Source: AP-15 sp963796155
GTDB lineage: Bacteria > Pseudomonadota > Alphaproteobacteria > ATCC43930 > CGMCC-115725
Assembly: GCA_963796155.1 (NCBI GenBank)
Contig: CAWCKT010000027.1
Location: 1 to 64,000 of the forward strand
DNA length: 64,000 bases
Direction: 5' to 3'
The notes beneath the pieces were generated by a model that was not told the DNA's origin, did no database searches, and saw nothing but the letters and a program-made list of their open reading frames with translations. Positions within the stretch are counted from its first letter, which is position 1. Every line of letters begins with the position of its first letter. A program made the position numbers and the translations under genes. Below, piece by piece: positions 25,621-34,203 of the stretch.

Positions 25621-27990
25621 ATGCTGCGCGCCCTGGAAGGCGGTCTCGACCGAGAACACCAATCAGAGGCCGACGACAAGCTCGCGTGCCTGACCGCGCT
25701 CGAGCGCAAGGTGCTGTGGCTGTCGACCTGGATGATCCACAACGCGAACCATCTAAGGCCGAACCGGGACGGGCTCAAGGTCGGCGGGCATCAGGCGTCG
25801 AGCGCCTCGGTGTCGACCTTGATGACCGCACTCTATTTCGATGTGCTGCGGCCGCAGGATCGCGTCGCGATCAAGCCGCACGCTTCGCCGGTCTTCCATG
25901 CCATCCAGTACCTGCTTGGGCGTCAAACGCGCGACAAGCTGGAGCGGTTTCGCGGCTTTGGGGGCGCCCAATCCTATCCGTCGCGCACCAAGGACGGCGA
26001 GACCGTCGATTTCTCGACCGGGTCGGTCGGGCTCGGCGTCGGCATGACCTTGTTCGCCTCGCTCGCCCAGGATTATCTCCGACTCAAGCGCCTGGTGCCG
26101 ACGCGGGACCCGCCCGGCCGGATGATCGCGCTCGCCGGCGATGCCGAACTCGACGAGGGCAATATTTTCGAGGCGCTGCTCGAAGGCTGGAAGCACGACG
26201 TCCGCAATCTCTGGTGGGTGATCGACTACAACCGCCAGAGCCTCGACGCGGTCGTTTCCGACCGCCTCTTCGGCCGCATCGACGCGATGTTCGAGATGAT
26301 GGGCTGGCGCGTCGTCACGTTGAAGTACGGGCGGCTCTTGGAGGCCGCCTTCGCCCGCCCCGACGGGCATCATCTGCGCGAGTGGATCGATGCCTGCCCG
26401 AACTCGCTTTATTCGGCGTTGGTCTACAAGGGTGGCGAGGGCTGGCGCGAGCACCTCCAGCGCGACCTCAACCGCTATCCCGGGATCCGCGCGATCCTCG
26501 GGGACCACGACGATACCGCTCTGCAGCGGCTGATGACCAACCTCGCCGGCCACGACATGGATTCGATCCTGGCCGCCTTCCACGCGGTCGAGGACGACCG
26601 GCCGACCTGCTTCATCGCCTACACGATCAAGGGTTATGGGCTGCCCTTTGCCGGCCACAAGGACAACCACGCCGGGTTGATGAACCAGGGCCAGATGGCC
26701 TCCTTCCGGCGCAGCATGAGGCTACCTGAAGGCGCCGAGTGGGAGCGGTTCGCGGGGCTCGATGTGCCACCCGAGCGGCTTGCCGAATTTCTCGAAAGAG
26801 TTCCGCTTGCCGGATCCCGATCGCGTCGGCACGACGTCCCCGCCGTGTCCGTGCCGCCAAGTCTGCCGGTGCCTCGCGGTACCAGGCTTTCGACCCAGGA
26901 AGCCTTCGGCAGGATATTGGGCGACATTGCCGCGAGCGATGCGGCCATCGCCGAACGTATTGTGACGACCTCGCCCGACGTCACGGTCTCGACCAACCTC
27001 GGGCCCTGGGTCAATCGCCGCGGGATCTTTGACCGCGCCGAACGCGCCGATACCTTTCGCGAGGAAAAGGTCGTCTCGGCGCAACGCTGGGCGATGTCGC
27101 CGCAGGGGCAGCACATCGAGCTCGGCATCGCCGAGAGCAACCTGTTCCTGCAGCTCGCCGCCCTCGGTCTCGCCGGACCGCTCTTCGGCGCGCGCCTGTT
27201 GCCGGTAGGCACGCTCTACGACCCGTTCATCAAGCGCGGGCAGGATGCGCTGAACTATGCCTGCTACCAGGATGCGCGTTTCATCCTGGTGGCGACTCCC
27301 TCGGGGATCACGCTGGCGCCCGAAGGCGGCGCCCACCAGTCGGTCGGCGAGCCGTTGACCGGGCTCGCCCAACCCGGGCTTACCAGCTTCGAGCCGGCCT
27401 ATGCCGACGAGTTGGCGATCCTGCTGCGCTGGGCATTCGAGGAGATTCAGGAAGAGGCAGGCGAATCGGTCTATTTCCGGCTGTCGACGCGGCCGATCGA
27501 CCAGCCCCGGCGAACGATCGACGGAGATCTCGCCGAGGCGATCGTCGCCGGCGCTTATTGGCTGCGCGAGCCGGGGCCGGGTGCGGATCTCGCGATCGCC
27601 TATTGTGGTGCCGTCGCTCCCGACGCGCTCGCCGCGCACCAGGTGGTGGCCGAAGACATCCCGCAAGCCGGGCTTTTAGCGATCACGTCGCCCGACCGCC
27701 TGCATCGCGACTGGCGGGCGGTGCGGGCTCGGGGCGAAAGCGGCGTCGCCGAGCGGCTGTTGGCCCGCCTGCGCCCGGGTGCGGCCCTCGTCACCGTTGG
27801 GGACTTTCATCCTGCGACCTTGTCGTGGCTCGGCGCGGTTGCCGGCAACGCGATCGTCCCGCTCGGCGTCGACCGCTTTGGCCAATCCGGCGACATCACC
27901 GACCTCTACCGCGCCTACGGCATCGACACCGACGCGATCCTCGACGCCGCCGCCCGCGCCTGCCTTACCGCATTGCGGGAAACGGAATGA
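25621..27990 (+). CDS. Transketolase-like / homodimeric pyruvate dehydrogenase E1-like ThDP enzyme
   Basis: 789 residues. The thiamine diphosphate motif is GDAELDEGN...N (from about 173), preceded by GGHQASSASVSTLMTALYFDVL and KPHASPVFHAIQYLLG, and followed by the pyrimidine-binding domain (ELGIAESNLFLQLAALGLAG, TPSGITLAPEGGAHQS) and a C-terminal transketolase domain. The layout resembles AceE-type E1 more than classical transketolase, and databases name relatives either way. The substrate is therefore uncertain. A damaged second copy of its last 30 codons lies about 265 bases downstream. Confidence 0.85.
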   Translation: MLRALEGGLDREHQSEADDKLACLTALERKVLWLSTWMIHNANHLRPNRDGLKVGGHQASSASVSTLMTALYFDVLRPQDRVAIKPHASPVFHAIQYLLGRQTRDKLERFRGFGGAQSYPSRTKDGETVDFSTGSVGLGVGMTLFASLAQDYLRLKRLVPTRDPPGRMIALAGDAELDEGNIFEALLEGWKHDVRNLWWVIDYNRQSLDAVVSDRLFGRIDAMFEMMGWRVVTLKYGRLLEAAFARPDGHHLREWIDACPNSLYSALVYKGGEGWREHLQRDLNRYPGIRAILGDHDDTALQRLMTNLAGHDMDSILAAFHAVEDDRPTCFIAYTIKGYGLPFAGHKDNHAGLMNQGQMASFRRSMRLPEGAEWERFAGLDVPPERLAEFLERVPLAGSRSRRHDVPAVSVPPSLPVPRGTRLSTQEAFGRILGDIAASDAAIAERIVTTSPDVTVSTNLGPWVNRRGIFDRAERADTFREEKVVSAQRWAMSPQGQHIELGIAESNLFLQLAALGLAGPLFGARLLPVGTLYDPFIKRGQDALNYACYQDARFILVATPSGITLAPEGGAHQSVGEPLTGLAQPGLTSFEPAYADELAILLRWAFEEIQEEAGESVYFRLSTRPIDQPRRTIDGDLAEAIVAGAYWLREPGPGADLAIAYCGAVAPDALAAHQVVAEDIPQAGLLAITSPDRLHRDWRAVRARGESGVAERLLARLRPGAALVTVGDFHPATLSWLGAVAGNAIVPLGVDRFGQSGDITDLYRAYGIDTDAILDAAARACLTALRETE

Positions 27991-28417
27991 GCGCCGATCA
28001 GCGGTGATCTTCGAGGCCTCCGGCGGCCGAATGCTTGCCCTGCGCGATACGCCTCCCGCTGTTTTCGCTGTTATTTACAGGAAATTATCAGCGACCGGGC
28101 CCTCTTCTCCGCAGAAACCCTCAAGACCCGAACAAAAGAACAGCTCAATAACAGCGAATACCTTGCCCAGCCGCTTTACCAAACCAGCACGGTGCCAAAT
28201 TAACATATATATTTGGATATGGCAACCTCAAATACGATTATCGCATAAGAAATGCCCATCCCCGATCTCTACTGCGCCCTACGGCATCGACACGGACGCG
28301 ATCCTCGCCGCCGCCCGCGCCTGCCTGCCGGCATTTCGGCAAACGGAATGAGTCGTTCCCTGTCCTGCCCTCCGGCGCTCTACCGCTGCCACGGGATGCG
28401 ACACCGGCGGGAGCCGA
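27991..28417. other. Gene-free A+T-rich stretch containing a repeat fragment and a duplicated gene tail
   Basis: Region of 427 bases. From about 28055 to 28256 the base composition turns A+T-rich (AACATATATATTTGGATATG near 28202), very different from the flanks. It includes GCTGTTTTCGCTGTTATT and a related CAGCGAATACC-type string, similar in style to dispersed repeats near 1.86 and 63.6 kb. The last part is a degenerate copy of the preceding gene's 3' end. I see no ORF with coding character. Confidence 0.6.
28257..28352 (+). pseudogene. Duplicated 3'-terminal fragment of the transketolase-like gene
   Basis: Bases 28257-28352 match 27894-27991 along their whole length, ending at the same ACGGAATGAG. 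Differences are a one-base insertion after GCGCCC, loss of one codon (GAC) in the GACGCCGCC tract and scattered substitutions. The encoded tail YGIDTDAILAAARACLPAFRQTE mirrors YGIDTDAILDAAARACLTALRETE. It has no start or upstream domain, so it is a remnant. Confidence 0.85.
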
Positions 28418-28576
28418 TCAAGTTTCGCGCGGCTCGTTCTCCGCGGTCGGTTCGGGAGCGCCGTCGTCGACGCGGGTCGGTGCCCTTTCCTGCTGTCGCT
28501 GCAGCTTTTTGTCGTTTCTAGCCTTTTTGGCGCGGTCGCGCTCGGCACGCTCAAAGCGATAATTCGGTTTACGCAT
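28418..28576 (-). CDS. Small basic conserved protein, function unknown
   Basis: 52 residues starting MRKPNYRFERAERDRAKKAR. Highly charged, rich in Lys and Arg at the start and acidic at the end; probably a single helix. Proteins beginning MRKPNY-F-R are common as small orphans in Rhizobiales-type genomes (recalled, not searched). The ATG at 28576 is preferred to the upstream in-frame start at 28618. It lies near rpsU on the same strand and may bind RNA or ribosomes, but this is speculation. Confidence 0.6.
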   Translation of the reverse strand: MRKPNYRFERAERDRAKKARNDKKLQRQQERAPTRVDDGAPEPTAENEPRET

Positions 28577-28693
28577 TAGCAGACTCCTGACGACTTGCAG
28601 CGCGCCGAGACGCCCCATCCTAGCGATTTTGTGCGGCGGCCTCGCGCTTCTTTCAATACCTGGCTTGCTGTGGCCTTCCGGCGACCCCTTCGG

Positions 28694-28897
28694 TCAGTAA
28701 CCTTCGCGCTCGAGCCGTTTCCGCATCGCCTTGCGGTATCGGCGGACCGCCTCGGCCTTTTCGCGCACTCGTCGCTCCGATGGCTTTTCGTACGAGCGAC
28801 GCCTTTTCATCTCGCGAAAGGTGCCCTCACGCTGCATCTTTTTCTTCAAGACGCGGAGTGCGCCATTGACGTCGTTGTCGCGGACATAGACTTGCAC
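28694..28897 (-). CDS. rpsU: 30S ribosomal protein S21
   Basis: 67 residues: QVYVRDNDVNGALRVLKKKMQREGTFREMKRR, then a basic tail. The N-terminal VRDNDVNxALRxLKKKxQREG is the S21 signature. The start codon is GTG at 28897. The protein joins the 30S platform near the anti-Shine-Dalgarno helix. Small basic ORFs flank it on the same strand. Confidence 0.96.
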   Translation of the reverse strand: MQVYVRDNDVNGALRVLKKKMQREGTFREMKRRRSYEKPSERRVREKAEAVRRYRKAMRKRLEREGY

Positions 28898-28947
28898 TGG
28901 ATTGCTTCCCTTTCCTGATACGCACGTAGTACAGCGCCCGGCGGGCC

Positions 28948-29178
28948 TTACCGGCGACGCACGCGGGTCAAGGACTTGATCGGCGCCCGGGGTTTTCCGG
29001 AGATCTCGGCAATTTGCCGGTCCTGGGCCTCGATATAGGTCTTGGCGAGCAGGTCTGGGTCGATATCGACGAGTTCCGAGCCGGGTATTTTACGGTTCGA
29101 GGTGCGCGTCCCGTCCTCGTAGAGGACATCGAACAGAATGAACTCCTCGACGCGGCGAACGGTGGAACGTCTAGCCAT
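28948..29178 (-). CDS. Conserved small protein upstream of rpsU, function unknown
   Basis: 76 residues: ARRSTVRRVEEFILFDVLYEDGTRTSNRKIPGSELVDIDPDLLAKTYIEAQDRQIAEISGKPRAPIKSLTRVRRR. The ATG at 29178 has GAGG upstream and is preferred to the start two codons earlier. The balanced composition, beta-like first half and helical second half suggest a folded protein. It sits 50 bases upstream of rpsU on the same strand. Confidence 0.65.
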   Translation of the reverse strand: MARRSTVRRVEEFILFDVLYEDGTRTSNRKIPGSELVDIDPDLLAKTYIEAQDRQIAEISGKPRAPIKSLTRVRRR

Positions 29179-29220
29179 GGTCAATCCTCGGAATGCTGGC
29201 TGGTGCGCCGTAGGCCTCGA

Positions 29221-29430
29221 CTAACCGGCGGCGGCGAGCCGAAACGGCGCCACGCGCTCCAGATCGCTATTGCACCGGGATACCGCCAAGGTCAGGTACA
29301 TCACGGCGCAGGTGACGAAGAACCCGCCGACCGACGTCGCGAGGTGTCCGAGGCTGCGTGCGAATATCGGCGCCTGGAACGCCCTGGTCCTGGAAAGGAT
29401 TTGGTCCACCTGAGGCATTACCGGATCCAC
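29221..29430 (-). CDS. Small predicted single-pass membrane protein
   Basis: 69 residues with one hydrophobic helix at about 32-50 (ATSVGGFFVTCAVMYLTLAV) and a basic tail. Start at 29430 (MDPVMPQ) or 29418. It overlaps the end of the zinc-ribbon-like gene by 13 bases, suggesting coupling. No family recognised; moderate to low confidence that it is expressed. Confidence 0.45.
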   Translation of the reverse strand: MDPVMPQVDQILSRTRAFQAPIFARSLGHLATSVGGFFVTCAVMYLTLAVSRCNSDLERVAPFRLAAAG

Positions 29431-29645
29431 CCGCGGCGAAGATGAAGTCTCCAGCGAAAATGCTCTCGCACCGCTACCGCCCGCTCACAGCAAGGACAGA
29501 GGTAACGCTGGCCGTCGAGTGATGCGCAGGTTTCGAGCACAGCAAAGTCGCCGTCGGTGATCTGGTCATTCGCGTCGCGCGTCACGCGGCCGCAGAGTGT
29601 GCCCTTCGGACAAACGAGCTCTTCGCCGTTGCGTGCGATCAGCAT
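29418..29645 (-). CDS. Small cysteine-rich (zinc-ribbon-like) protein, function unknown
   Basis: 75 residues with Cys12-x5-Cys18 (CPKGTLC), Cys40 and a YLCPCCER cluster (Cys50, 52, 53), a pattern that suggests one zinc ribbon. The ATG at 29645 has GAAGAG 8 bases before it. A longer frame reaches 29939 across the helicase gene, but that part looks like shadow sequence. It lies 25 bases after the DEAD-box helicase stop, so the two may share an mRNA. Confidence 0.6.
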   Translation of the reverse strand: MLIARNGEELVCPKGTLCGRVTRDANDQITDGDFAVLETCASLDGQRYLCPCCERAVAVREHFRWRLHLRRGWIR

Positions 29646-29670
29646 GTTATGCGCTCTTCGCTGTATGCGT

Positions 29671-31092
29671 TCAGCGAGCGCCATCGAATTGAGCGGCGGA
29701 GGAACGGCCTCGGGGTGGCTCGCGGCGCGCGGCCGGGCTGGGTTTGGTCGGCGACCGGCGGTGCAGAAAGACCGGACGCGAAGCGACGGCGATCGTTTCA
29801 CTGCGGCGTGCGGCACCGTCGGCGCCACTCCGCCGCCTGCGTCGCGCCGGGGCCGCTCGGCCGCCTGCAGAATCCGTGCGCGATGCGAGGCCGAATGTCC
29901 CCGGCGAGGGTACTTCAGCCGGCTGCTCGATGAGGCCATTGCGCGGAACGGGAGCCGCCGGCGGGACCGGGATGGCGCGAAGGGAGCATCGCGTCAGCTT
30001 CTCGATGTCGCGCAGGTAGGGCCGCTCCTCATCGCTGCAGAAGGCGATTGCAATTCCTGCGGCGCCGGCCCGTGCGGTTCGACCGACACGGTGAACGTAG
30101 TCTTCGGGTACATTCGGCAATTCGAAATTGATCACGTGGGATACGCTGTCGACATCGATGCCTCGGGCGGCGATATCGGTGGCGACGAGCACGCGAGCCT
30201 GGCCGTCGCGAAAGCCGGCGAGCGCTCGTTCGCGCTGCGGCTGCGATTTGTTGCCGTGAATGGCGGTCGCCTCGATTCCGGCGCCGACCAGGTGACGCAC
30301 GACCCGGTCGGCGCCATGTTTCGTTCGGGTAAAGACGAGTACGCGCGCGAAGGCCGGATCGCGCAGGAACGTCGTAAGCAAATCCCGCTTCCGATCGCTC
30401 CGCACGAAGACCACCCTCTGTTCGACGCGCTCAACCGTCGTCGCCGCCGGTGCGACGACCACCTTGACCGGGTCGTTGAGATAGTCTTCGGCCAGGGCGG
30501 CGATGGGCCGCGGCATCGTCGCCGAGAAGAGCAGCGTTTGCCGCTGTCGCGGCAACAGCTTCACGATGAGCTTTAGCGCATGGATGAAGCCGAGGTCGAG
30601 CATGCGGTCGGCCTCGTCGAGAACCAGAACCTTAACGCTCGACAGGGTCAGCGACCGCGTCTCGATCAGATCGAGCAGGCGTCCCGGTGTGGCAACGAGG
30701 ATGTCGACGCCGCGCGCTAGTTTCTGCCGCTGGGGCCCGATCGGGACCCCGCCGAACACCACCGCCGTCGACAGAGGCATTCCCGCGCCGTAGGCGCGAA
30801 AGCTCCCGGCAATTTGGCTCGCCAGCTCCCTGGTCGGGCTCAGGACGAGCGCACGGCAGGTTTGCGGCGCCGTTCGTTGCTTAGCGGCGGCGAGGCGCTG
30901 GAGGATTGGCAGCGCGAAGGCGGCGGTCTTGCCGGTTCCGGTTTGTGCGATGCCGCACAGATCGCGCCCGCCGAGCACCGGCGGGATGGCCTGGAATTGA
31001 ATCGGTGTGGGCGCCGTGTAGCCTTCGGCGGCAAGGGCGCCGAGGATGGGCGCGAAAAGTCCAAGGTCGGAGAAATTAAGCAAGGTGGTCAT
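29671..31092 (-). CDS. DEAD-box ATP-dependent RNA helicase, RhlE-like
   Basis: 473 residues: Q-motif (FSDLGLFAPILGALAAEGYTAPTPIQ), motif I AQTGTGKT, PTRELA, TPGR, DEAD (VLDEADRMLDLGF), SAT, then ARGID and HRVGRTAR of domain 2. The tail is basic, Pro/Arg/Ala-rich and probably binds RNA. Such enzymes remodel rRNA and mRNA, often in the cold. ATG 31092 has AAGAGGGC upstream. The leader carries a perfect 8-bp hairpin. Confidence 0.95.
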   Translation of the reverse strand: MTTLLNFSDLGLFAPILGALAAEGYTAPTPIQFQAIPPVLGGRDLCGIAQTGTGKTAAFALPILQRLAAAKQRTAPQTCRALVLSPTRELASQIAGSFRAYGAGMPLSTAVVFGGVPIGPQRQKLARGVDILVATPGRLLDLIETRSLTLSSVKVLVLDEADRMLDLGFIHALKLIVKLLPRQRQTLLFSATMPRPIAALAEDYLNDPVKVVVAPAATTVERVEQRVVFVRSDRKRDLLTTFLRDPAFARVLVFTRTKHGADRVVRHLVGAGIEATAIHGNKSQPQRERALAGFRDGQARVLVATDIAARGIDVDSVSHVINFELPNVPEDYVHRVGRTARAGAAGIAIAFCSDEERPYLRDIEKLTRCSLRAIPVPPAAPVPRNGLIEQPAEVPSPGTFGLASRTDSAGGRAAPARRRRRSGADGAARRSETIAVASRPVFLHRRSPTKPSPAARREPPRGRSSAAQFDGAR

Positions 31093-31444
31093 GCCCTCTT
31101 GGTGTTGGGACGCCGACAATGCGTCCGCATGAACGCGATGTGCGGGTCGGGAGACGACCCGCGCGATTAGGGCTGTCAGATGTCGGCAGGGGATAAAGAT
31201 CGGTCCGCTTCCACCGCGTCGGTGGTTCGCTCACGCAGGCCCGATCACGTGACTCAACCGAGAAGCACGAACACTGCGTACGTGATATGCTCGCGCAATC
31301 CTCCATGATCAAGTGCCTGCGGCAGTCTTGCCCATGCGAGGACGCGCCGGCACCGGCGCCCTAGGTCTGGGAATGATCTGAATAATAACACCGAATTGTG
31401 GAATCAAAGGGAGCTTTCAATCGGTTTTATTTTCGCTGATTTCG
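31093..31444. other. Leader region of the helicase gene and intergenic DNA
   Basis: 352 bases between the helicase start and the next small plus-strand ORF. Contains the hairpin at 31142-31162. An A+T-rich part lies near 31378-31445. No ORF with convincing coding character and no clear promoter were seen. Confidence 0.5.
31142..31162 (-). promoter_or_regulatory. Perfect hairpin in the 5' leader of the DEAD-box helicase gene
   Basis: GCGGGTCG (31142-31149) and CGACCCGC (31155-31162) form an 8-bp stem with a 5-base loop, 50 bases upstream of the helicase start. Long structured leaders are known for cold-induced helicase genes; a regulatory role here is inferred only. Confidence 0.4.
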
Positions 31445-31540
31445 GTGAGCTTCGTTGCAAAACTAAAAATCTTCCTCACTTATCTGAGGACATGTTTGCG
31501 TTATACCGCGCAGGTATTGCGACTTGGACGTCGTCACGGA

Positions 31541-31801
31541 ATGGCTGGAAATAAGCGACGTCGGCGGGTCGCGGAGGAGCAATCCAGGATGAAGACGCGA
31601 TTACGCGAGACAGCGGCAACATTCGAAGACGCGCGGGCGACTGAGGCGGCGAAGACCGCGCGTCTTCGGGCGCTTCGGCTGGCCAAGGAAGCTGCCGATC
31701 GCGATGCCGCGCAGAGCGCGGCCGCGACCCGCGCCAAAGTCAAGCCGATCCCGCGCGCTCGCGGTTCAATTCGGCCGGGTCGCCTCAATGAGATCGGCTA
31801 A
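31541..31801 (+). CDS. Small basic helical protein, function unknown
   Basis: 86 residues from the ATG at 31541: MAGNKRRRRVAEEQSRMKTR, then an Ala/Arg/Lys-rich helix (FEDARATEAAKTARLRALRLAKEAADRDAAQ) and a basic tail. A GTG at 31445 would add 32 residues. The composition suggests a long charged helix or coiled coil. No family recognised and no strong ribosome site, so confidence is limited. Confidence 0.45.
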   Translation: MAGNKRRRRVAEEQSRMKTRLRETAATFEDARATEAAKTARLRALRLAKEAADRDAAQSAAATRAKVKPIPRARGSIRPGRLNEIG

Positions 31802-31823
31802 GTCCTCCTCGATTATAGGCTGA

Positions 31824-32588
31824 TTAGCCGACGCCGGGCGGCAGGATCTCTTTTTCGCCGAGCACCTCGGCGCGGTAGAGCTCGGAAATCGACGCCCAGC
31901 GCAGTTGGCAGATCTCCTCGGCAACTTGCAGGGCGCGGGCTTCGAGCTGCGGCGTGTCGAGGTGCCGGCCGCACAGCTCGATCTGGCGGCGGCTGTGCTC
32001 GACATCGGCGGCGTCGTGCTCGGTAAAGAACTCGATCTCGCGGGCGGTGCTCTTGAAGCCGTAATGCTTCTCGAAGGCGGGCAAAAGGACCTCGCCGATC
32101 AGGCCCGGCATCTGGCCCTCCTGTGTGGTCTGCATCGCCAGGATCACGCCGACCGGCTCGGTCGCGGTCGTGTGATACATGTAAAGCGAGCGCGCCCACC
32201 AGGCGGGCGGCATTTTCGTATTGTACACGTCCTCGTCGCTCAGGCCGGCAGCGCGGCAGAAGCGCAGGATCAATTCGTTATGGTCGTGGGGCTCGTGACC
32301 CGGCTCCGGGATCGCCTTCAATCCTTCTTCCTCGGCGATGTTCTCGGCGATCATCTTGCGCACGTCTTCGAAGTGGTAGCCGCGCGCATAGAGCAACCCG
32401 AAGCTCGCCAATGCCCGCGAAACGAAGTGGTAGTGCAGCGCCTGGTAGCGTCCCAAGGCTCTGAGCGGTAATTTGCCTTCGCCAAAGGCAAGGAAGAAGG
32501 GATGCCGCTTGGTGTGCCAGCGGTCGCGGATCTCCAGGATCCGCTCGGTGATCGGGGCCGATGATGGGAGGTCGCCGTCGCGTGCCAT
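31824..32588 (-). CDS. PqqC/CADD-like haem-oxygenase-fold protein (TenA superfamily)
   Basis: 254 residues, all-helical: RWHTKRHPFFLAFGEGKLPLRALGRYQALHYHFV, IAENIAEEEG, FCRAAGLSDEDV, EHDAADVEHSRRQIELC. His and Glu residues in HYHF, EEEG and the EHDAADVEHS helix could bind a metal or cofactor, as in PqqC and in CADD (a di-iron relative that makes p-aminobenzoate). No pqq genes are nearby. The start at 32588 has GAGAGGAG upstream. It is divergent from the CinA-like gene. Confidence 0.82.
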   Translation of the reverse strand: MARDGDLPSSAPITERILEIRDRWHTKRHPFFLAFGEGKLPLRALGRYQALHYHFVSRALASFGLLYARGYHFEDVRKMIAENIAEEEGLKAIPEPGHEPHDHNELILRFCRAAGLSDEDVYNTKMPPAWWARSLYMYHTTATEPVGVILAMQTTQEGQMPGLIGEVLLPAFEKHYGFKSTAREIEFFTEHDAADVEHSRRQIELCGRHLDTPQLEARALQVAEEICQLRWASISELYRAEVLGEKEILPPGVG

Positions 32589-32673
32589 TCTCGTTGCTCC
32601 TCTCTCGACAAAGGCTTGCAAAGCGGGCGGCGGAACCGGCAAGGTCGGGGCCGCCACAGCAGGAGGACGAGCG

Positions 32674-33159
32674 ATGATACCTGAATTGCTGCCGCATGCG
32701 GAGCGGATTGCGGCAAAGCTCAAGGCGCGCGGCGAGACCATCAGCATCGCCGAATCGTCGACCGCGGGGCTGATATCCGCGGCGTTGCTGGCGATCCCCG
32801 GTGCCTCGGCCTATTTCCTCGGCGGTGCCGTCGTCTATACGCGGCAGTCGCGCACCGAGCTGCTGGCCGTGACCGAGCAGGAGCTGACTGGGATCACACC
32901 CTCGACCGAGGCTTACGCACGGCTGTTTGCCCGCAAGATCCGCGGCAAGCTCGCGACGACGTGGTCCGTCGGCGAGACCGGGACAGCGGGGCCGACCGGC
33001 AGCCGCTATGGCCATGCCGCCGGCCACTCATGCATCGCCGTCATCGGACCCAACGGCGAGCGCTCGATCACCGTCGAGACCGGCAATAGCGACCGGCTCG
33101 ACAACATGCGGGCGTTTTCGATCGCCGCCCTCGATCTGTTGGAGAAGGGCCTCGCCTGA
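32674..33159 (+). CDS. CinA C-terminal-domain protein (nicotinamide-nucleotide amidase)
   Basis: 161 residues comprising only the amidase domain. AESSTAGLISAALLAIPGASAYFLGGAVVYT holds the catalytic Ser, and GETGTAGPTGSRYGHAAG the second conserved loop. PncC-type enzymes turn nicotinamide mononucleotide into nicotinate mononucleotide in pyridine-nucleotide recycling. The usual YGHPPG/G-x-AGP motifs are slightly altered here. AGGAGG lies just upstream of ATG 32674. Confidence 0.88.
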   Translation: MIPELLPHAERIAAKLKARGETISIAESSTAGLISAALLAIPGASAYFLGGAVVYTRQSRTELLAVTEQELTGITPSTEAYARLFARKIRGKLATTWSVGETGTAGPTGSRYGHAAGHSCIAVIGPNGERSITVETGNSDRLDNMRAFSIAALDLLEKGLA

Positions 33160-33272
33160 GAGCGTCCCGCGCCGACACGGCCCGCGCCTCGCAAAGCCCG
33201 GGAATCTCTCGATTGTGCAATATGCGACATTACGGCCAGGCGAGCCGTAGGGCGGCTCGGCCTCGAGGGCTC

Positions 33273-34076
33273 TCATGCGGCGGCGAGCTGGCGGGGGAGC
33301 CAGATCGCGGTGTGGGCAATGCGCGCGACCGGCAAGCGCTTATTTGCCAGCACCAGCACGTCGACGTCGACGAAGCGGTGGCCCTTGCGTTCGTAATTGG
33401 CGGTTATGCACGCGCGGACGGACAGCTCATCGCCGATATGCACGGCGGCGAAGTGCTGCAGCTTACTGCCGACGTGCATCCACGGGCCGAGGACGACGTT
33501 GTGGTTCAGCGCCCAATTGCCGGTGCGCGCAATGATGACCGGATGGGCCATTCCCTCTTTCAGGTAGAGCGTCTCGGTTTCGCGAAGATCGGCAAGGCAT
33601 TGCTCGGCCAGCTTGCGGGTGATCGCCAGCGGGCGGACGGCGAGCAGGGTCCCGACGGCGAGTGTGGCTTCGCTCGCCGGCGGCCGGTCGGCGGGAGGAG
33701 GGGGCGGCTCGGCGAAAGGCTCGGGCGGCGGTAGGGGACGATCGGGCAATGCGGCGCCGCCGGTGGCGCAGATCTCGCCACGGCTTTCGACGCGGAGATC
33801 GAGCCCTTCCGCGGTCTCCGTCGCAGTGACGGTCGCGATCTCGCCGTCATAGACGGGCTTCTGAAACCGGCATTCGGCGGTGCCGTGCTCGAGCCAGGCA
33901 CGGCCCCAGCGCGCGACCGGCATATGCGCCATATAGCCGTAGACGTCGACACCGGGCACCAGTCCCCCGCCAAACCCGAACCGGCGAGCCACCGCATCGT
34001 CGTGGATCTTGTTCTCGGACGCCTTTGCGGTGTTGAAGGCTTCGACGCGATAGGCGTTGAGAGCGGCAGCGCTCAT
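33273..34076 (-). CDS. MaoC-like hot-dog domain protein (putative acyl-CoA hydratase/dehydratase)
   Basis: 267 residues. An N-terminal hot-dog-like half (FNTAKASENKIHDDAVARRFGFGGGLVPGVDVYGYM) is joined by a Pro-rich linker to a second half (GDELSVRACITANYERKGHRFVDVDVLVLANKR). The D-x4-R-x-G-F-x-GGLVPG-x3-Y string matches MaoC-like proteins that hydrate enoyl-CoA. Substrate unknown. The ATG at 34076 is preferred over 34157. Confidence 0.75.
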   Translation of the reverse strand: MSAAALNAYRVEAFNTAKASENKIHDDAVARRFGFGGGLVPGVDVYGYMAHMPVARWGRAWLEHGTAECRFQKPVYDGEIATVTATETAEGLDLRVESRGEICATGGAALPDRPLPPPEPFAEPPPPPADRPPASEATLAVGTLLAVRPLAITRKLAEQCLADLRETETLYLKEGMAHPVIIARTGNWALNHNVVLGPWMHVGSKLQHFAAVHIGDELSVRACITANYERKGHRFVDVDVLVLANKRLPVARIAHTAIWLPRQLAAA

Positions 34077-34203
34077 GGCGGGAACTCCCGGGTTGCGCCT
34101 CAGGCTTGCACCGCAGCGGCACCTTAGCAATCCTTTCGTTCTCGCCCTGTCGACCAAGCCGAGGCGATCGGAAGCCGGCAGACATCTGTGCCGGGGTTAC
34201 TGG

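Noticed and set aside
29646..29939. Longer start for the cysteine-rich small protein inside the helicase gene
   Set aside because: The extension is Arg/Pro/Ala-rich shadow sequence opposite the helicase tail; the 29645 start has its own ribosome site.
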